NCBI GenBank assembly: GCA_002418705.1 | Contig: DIEQ01000009.1 | Coordinates: forward strand, 13,553 to 39,268 | Length of the DNA stretch: 25,716 nt | Direction of reading: 5' to 3' | Source of the DNA: Mageeibacillus sp. UBA5770 | Lineage (GTDB): Bacteria; Bacillota_A; Clostridia; Saccharofermentanales; Saccharofermentanaceae | Part shown: in pieces, positions 24,701-25,716 of the stretch | Layout of the letters: every line of letters begins with the position of its first letter | How positions within the stretch are numbered: the first letter of the stretch is position 1 | Program-made: the position numbers and the translations under genes | The notes under the pieces: model-generated | Seen by the model: the letters and a program-made list of their open reading frames with translations, nothing else | Database searches by the model: none | Told to the model about the DNA's origin: nothing

Positions 24701-24733
24701 CGTCTTTAATCGGACAGGGAGTTAGGCGGTAGT

Positions 24734-25444
24734 ATGGGGCTTATCAAAGATGCGAAGCAAATAGCGAGGCGCGATCCCGCTGCGCGTGGGGTTCTCAGCG
24801 TTATCCTGTTATATCCCGGGTTTCATGCGTTGATTTTTCATCGTGTGAGCCATTTTTTATATCGTCATAAGCTTTTTTCAATCGCAAGATGGAATTCACA
24901 GATAGGACGATTCTGGACCGGAATTGAGATTCACCCCGGGGCTCAAATCGGCTCCGGTCTTTTTATAGATCACGGTATGGGTATTGTCATCGGAGAAACG
25001 GCTGTTATCGGCAACAATTGTACAATTTACCAAGGAGTCACTTTAGGGGGAACCGGGCACGGCAAGGGTAAAAAGCGTCATCCGACAGTAGGTGATAATG
25101 TTCTGATTGGTGCCGGAGCTAAGCTGTTGGGACCATTTCGCGTAGGGAACAACGTAATGATCGGTGCTAATGCCGTCGTACTTTCGGAAGTACAGGACAG
25201 TGCCACCGTTGTGGGTATTCCTGGAAAGATTGTACGTGTAGAAGGAAAGCCTGTAAGCCATGCGGAAAATCTTGACCACGCCAACACAGCTGATCCGGTC
25301 GAGCAGGAACTCTGTCGACTTCTGCATAGAGTCCTTGCACTTGAAAAACAGATGAATATTGAGCCACGGGTTGAGCACAGACTCAAGATGTGCGAGCCGA
25401 TATGCAATGATAAAACCTGCGGACTTGATTCAAATAATAAATAA
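24734..25444 (+). CDS. cysE: Serine O-acetyltransferase
   Basis: CysE makes O-acetylserine from serine and acetyl-CoA, the first committed step of cysteine synthesis. The 236-residue protein has a short N-terminal helical domain (YPGFHALIFHRVSHFLY) and then the left-handed beta helix built from hexapeptide repeats, with EIHPGAQIGSGLFIDHGMG containing the catalytic His, and GETAVIGNNCTIYQGVTLGG. The C-terminal tail contains several Cys residues (MCEPICNDKTC), where feedback inhibition by cysteine usually acts. The ATG at 24734 has AGGCGG (24724-24729) close before it. It begins 34 nt after the 6S-like RNA and precedes cysS, so cysteine supply and charging genes are linked. Confidence 0.95.
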   Translation: MGLIKDAKQIARRDPAARGVLSVILLYPGFHALIFHRVSHFLYRHKLFSIARWNSQIGRFWTGIEIHPGAQIGSGLFIDHGMGIVIGETAVIGNNCTIYQGVTLGGTGHGKGKKRHPTVGDNVLIGAGAKLLGPFRVGNNVMIGANAVVLSEVQDSATVVGIPGKIVRVEGKPVSHAENLDHANTADPVEQELCRLLHRVLALEKQMNIEPRVEHRLKMCEPICNDKTCGLDSNNK

Positions 25445-25470
25445 GGGATTCATTCCTGAATAATTAGTAA

Positions 25471-25494
25471 AATCCGGGGTAAAAGCTCCGGATT
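25471..25494 (+). promoter_or_regulatory. Hairpin between cysE and cysS
   Basis: AATCCGGGG (25471-25479) pairs over 9 bp, one a G-U pair, with CTCCGGATT (25486-25494). It is followed by the mixed TATATT and then directly by the cysS ribosome binding site, so it is a weak terminator or attenuator rather than a clear end. Confidence 0.45.
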
Positions 25495-25509
25495 TATATT
25501 GGAGGAAGC

Positions 25510-25716
25510 ATGAAGATTTTCAATACAATGACCCGCAGCAAGGAGGACTTCATTCCCATGGAGCCCGGAAAGGTTAAGCTTTATGCATGCGGCCCGACTG
25601 TATATAATTATTTCCATTTAGGGAATGCGCGGCCCTTTATCACATTTGACACATTGCGCCGTTATCTCGAGTACCGGGGGTTCAGTGTTGAATTCTGTCA
25701 GAATTTCACGGATATC
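25510..25716 (+). CDS. cysS: Cysteinyl-tRNA synthetase, N-terminal fragment
   Basis: The first 69 codons of cysS run off the window edge. The product charges tRNA-Cys with cysteine using ATP. The fragment [14 protein letters not shown] followed by [21 protein letters not shown] shows the zinc-binding Cys (C27), and the class I HIGH motif appears as FHLGN (35-39). ATG at 25510 follows GGAGGAAG. No T-box leader (AGGGTGGNACCGCG element) is visible upstream of it or of cysE, though Cys T-boxes are common for this pair in Firmicutes. Confidence 0.93.
   Translation, partial: MKIFNTMTRSKEDFIPMEPGKVKLYACGPTVYNYFHLGNARPFITFDTLRRYLEYRGFSVEFCQNFTDI

Noticed and set aside
24550..24732. 60-codon open frame inside the 6S-like RNA
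   Set aside because: It lies wholly within a structured RNA with its own promoter, has no ribosome binding site at its start, and the product resembles nothing.
24511..24733. T-box leader for cysE-cysS
   Set aside because: The AGGGTGGNACCGCG element and a terminator/antiterminator pair are not found; the rod-like fold with an open centre fits 6S RNA better.

Overview
The window looks like a chromosomal segment from a Gram-positive anaerobe-type member of the Firmicutes, most likely class Clostridia. The evidence is moderate GC, strong AGGAGG-type ribosome binding sites, several TTG starts, an S-box (SAM-I) leader on metK, a secretin-less Tad locus with a DUF6382/FHA-type protein, RecD2 without RecBC, ComFC, and a cysE-cysS pair. 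Genus cannot be fixed from the sequence. No tRNA or rRNA genes, insertion sequences, CRISPR arrays or prophage structural genes were seen.

Layout. (1) 1-3568, housekeeping: the tail of an SGNH hydrolase, a DEAD-box RNA helicase closed by a bidirectional terminator, a small DUF3006 gene facing it, and a THUMP-domain RlmL/YpsC-type RNA methyltransferase. (2) 3569-6464: a 398-bp gap holding three tightly packed DnaA-box-like 9-mers and an extended -10 promoter, then proA-rpiB, a terminator, and upp. (3) 6465-13393: the F-type ATP synthase operon atpB-E-F-A-G-D-C, with its own promoter and leader hairpin. No atpI precedes atpB and no separate atpH exists. The C-terminal domain of the delta subunit is instead fused in frame to the N-terminus of alpha, while the delta N-terminal (OSCP) domain is absent from the window. 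This is the most unusual feature here.

(4) 13439-19376, minus strand: a compact six-gene Tad-type pilus/secretion operon, read from right to left as tadZ-like (P-loop lost), tadA/cpaF ATPase, a single-chain TadB-TadC membrane platform, a Flp-type prepilin, a membrane FHA-domain protein, and a sigma-region-4/DUF1492-like helix-turn-helix protein. It converges on the atp operon. (5) 19377-21071: the divergent tad/metK control region, with phased GACAAT repeats and a dyad, then a SAM-I riboswitch whose terminator 3' arm has been tandemly multiplied, and metK. (6) 21097-24341: recD2 and comFC. (7) 24342-25716: a gap with a Fur-box-like palindrome and a well-formed promoter driving a roughly 188-nt structured RNA that folds like 6S RNA, followed at once by cysE and the start of cysS.

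How the parts fit: ATP synthase, uracil salvage, pentose interconversion, proline, methionine/SAM and cysteine functions are ordinary core metabolism. The Tad operon is the accessory module. The exact role of its FHA and sigma-like genes, the consequences of the delta-alpha fusion, and the repeated terminator arms in the metK leader are the points most worth following.
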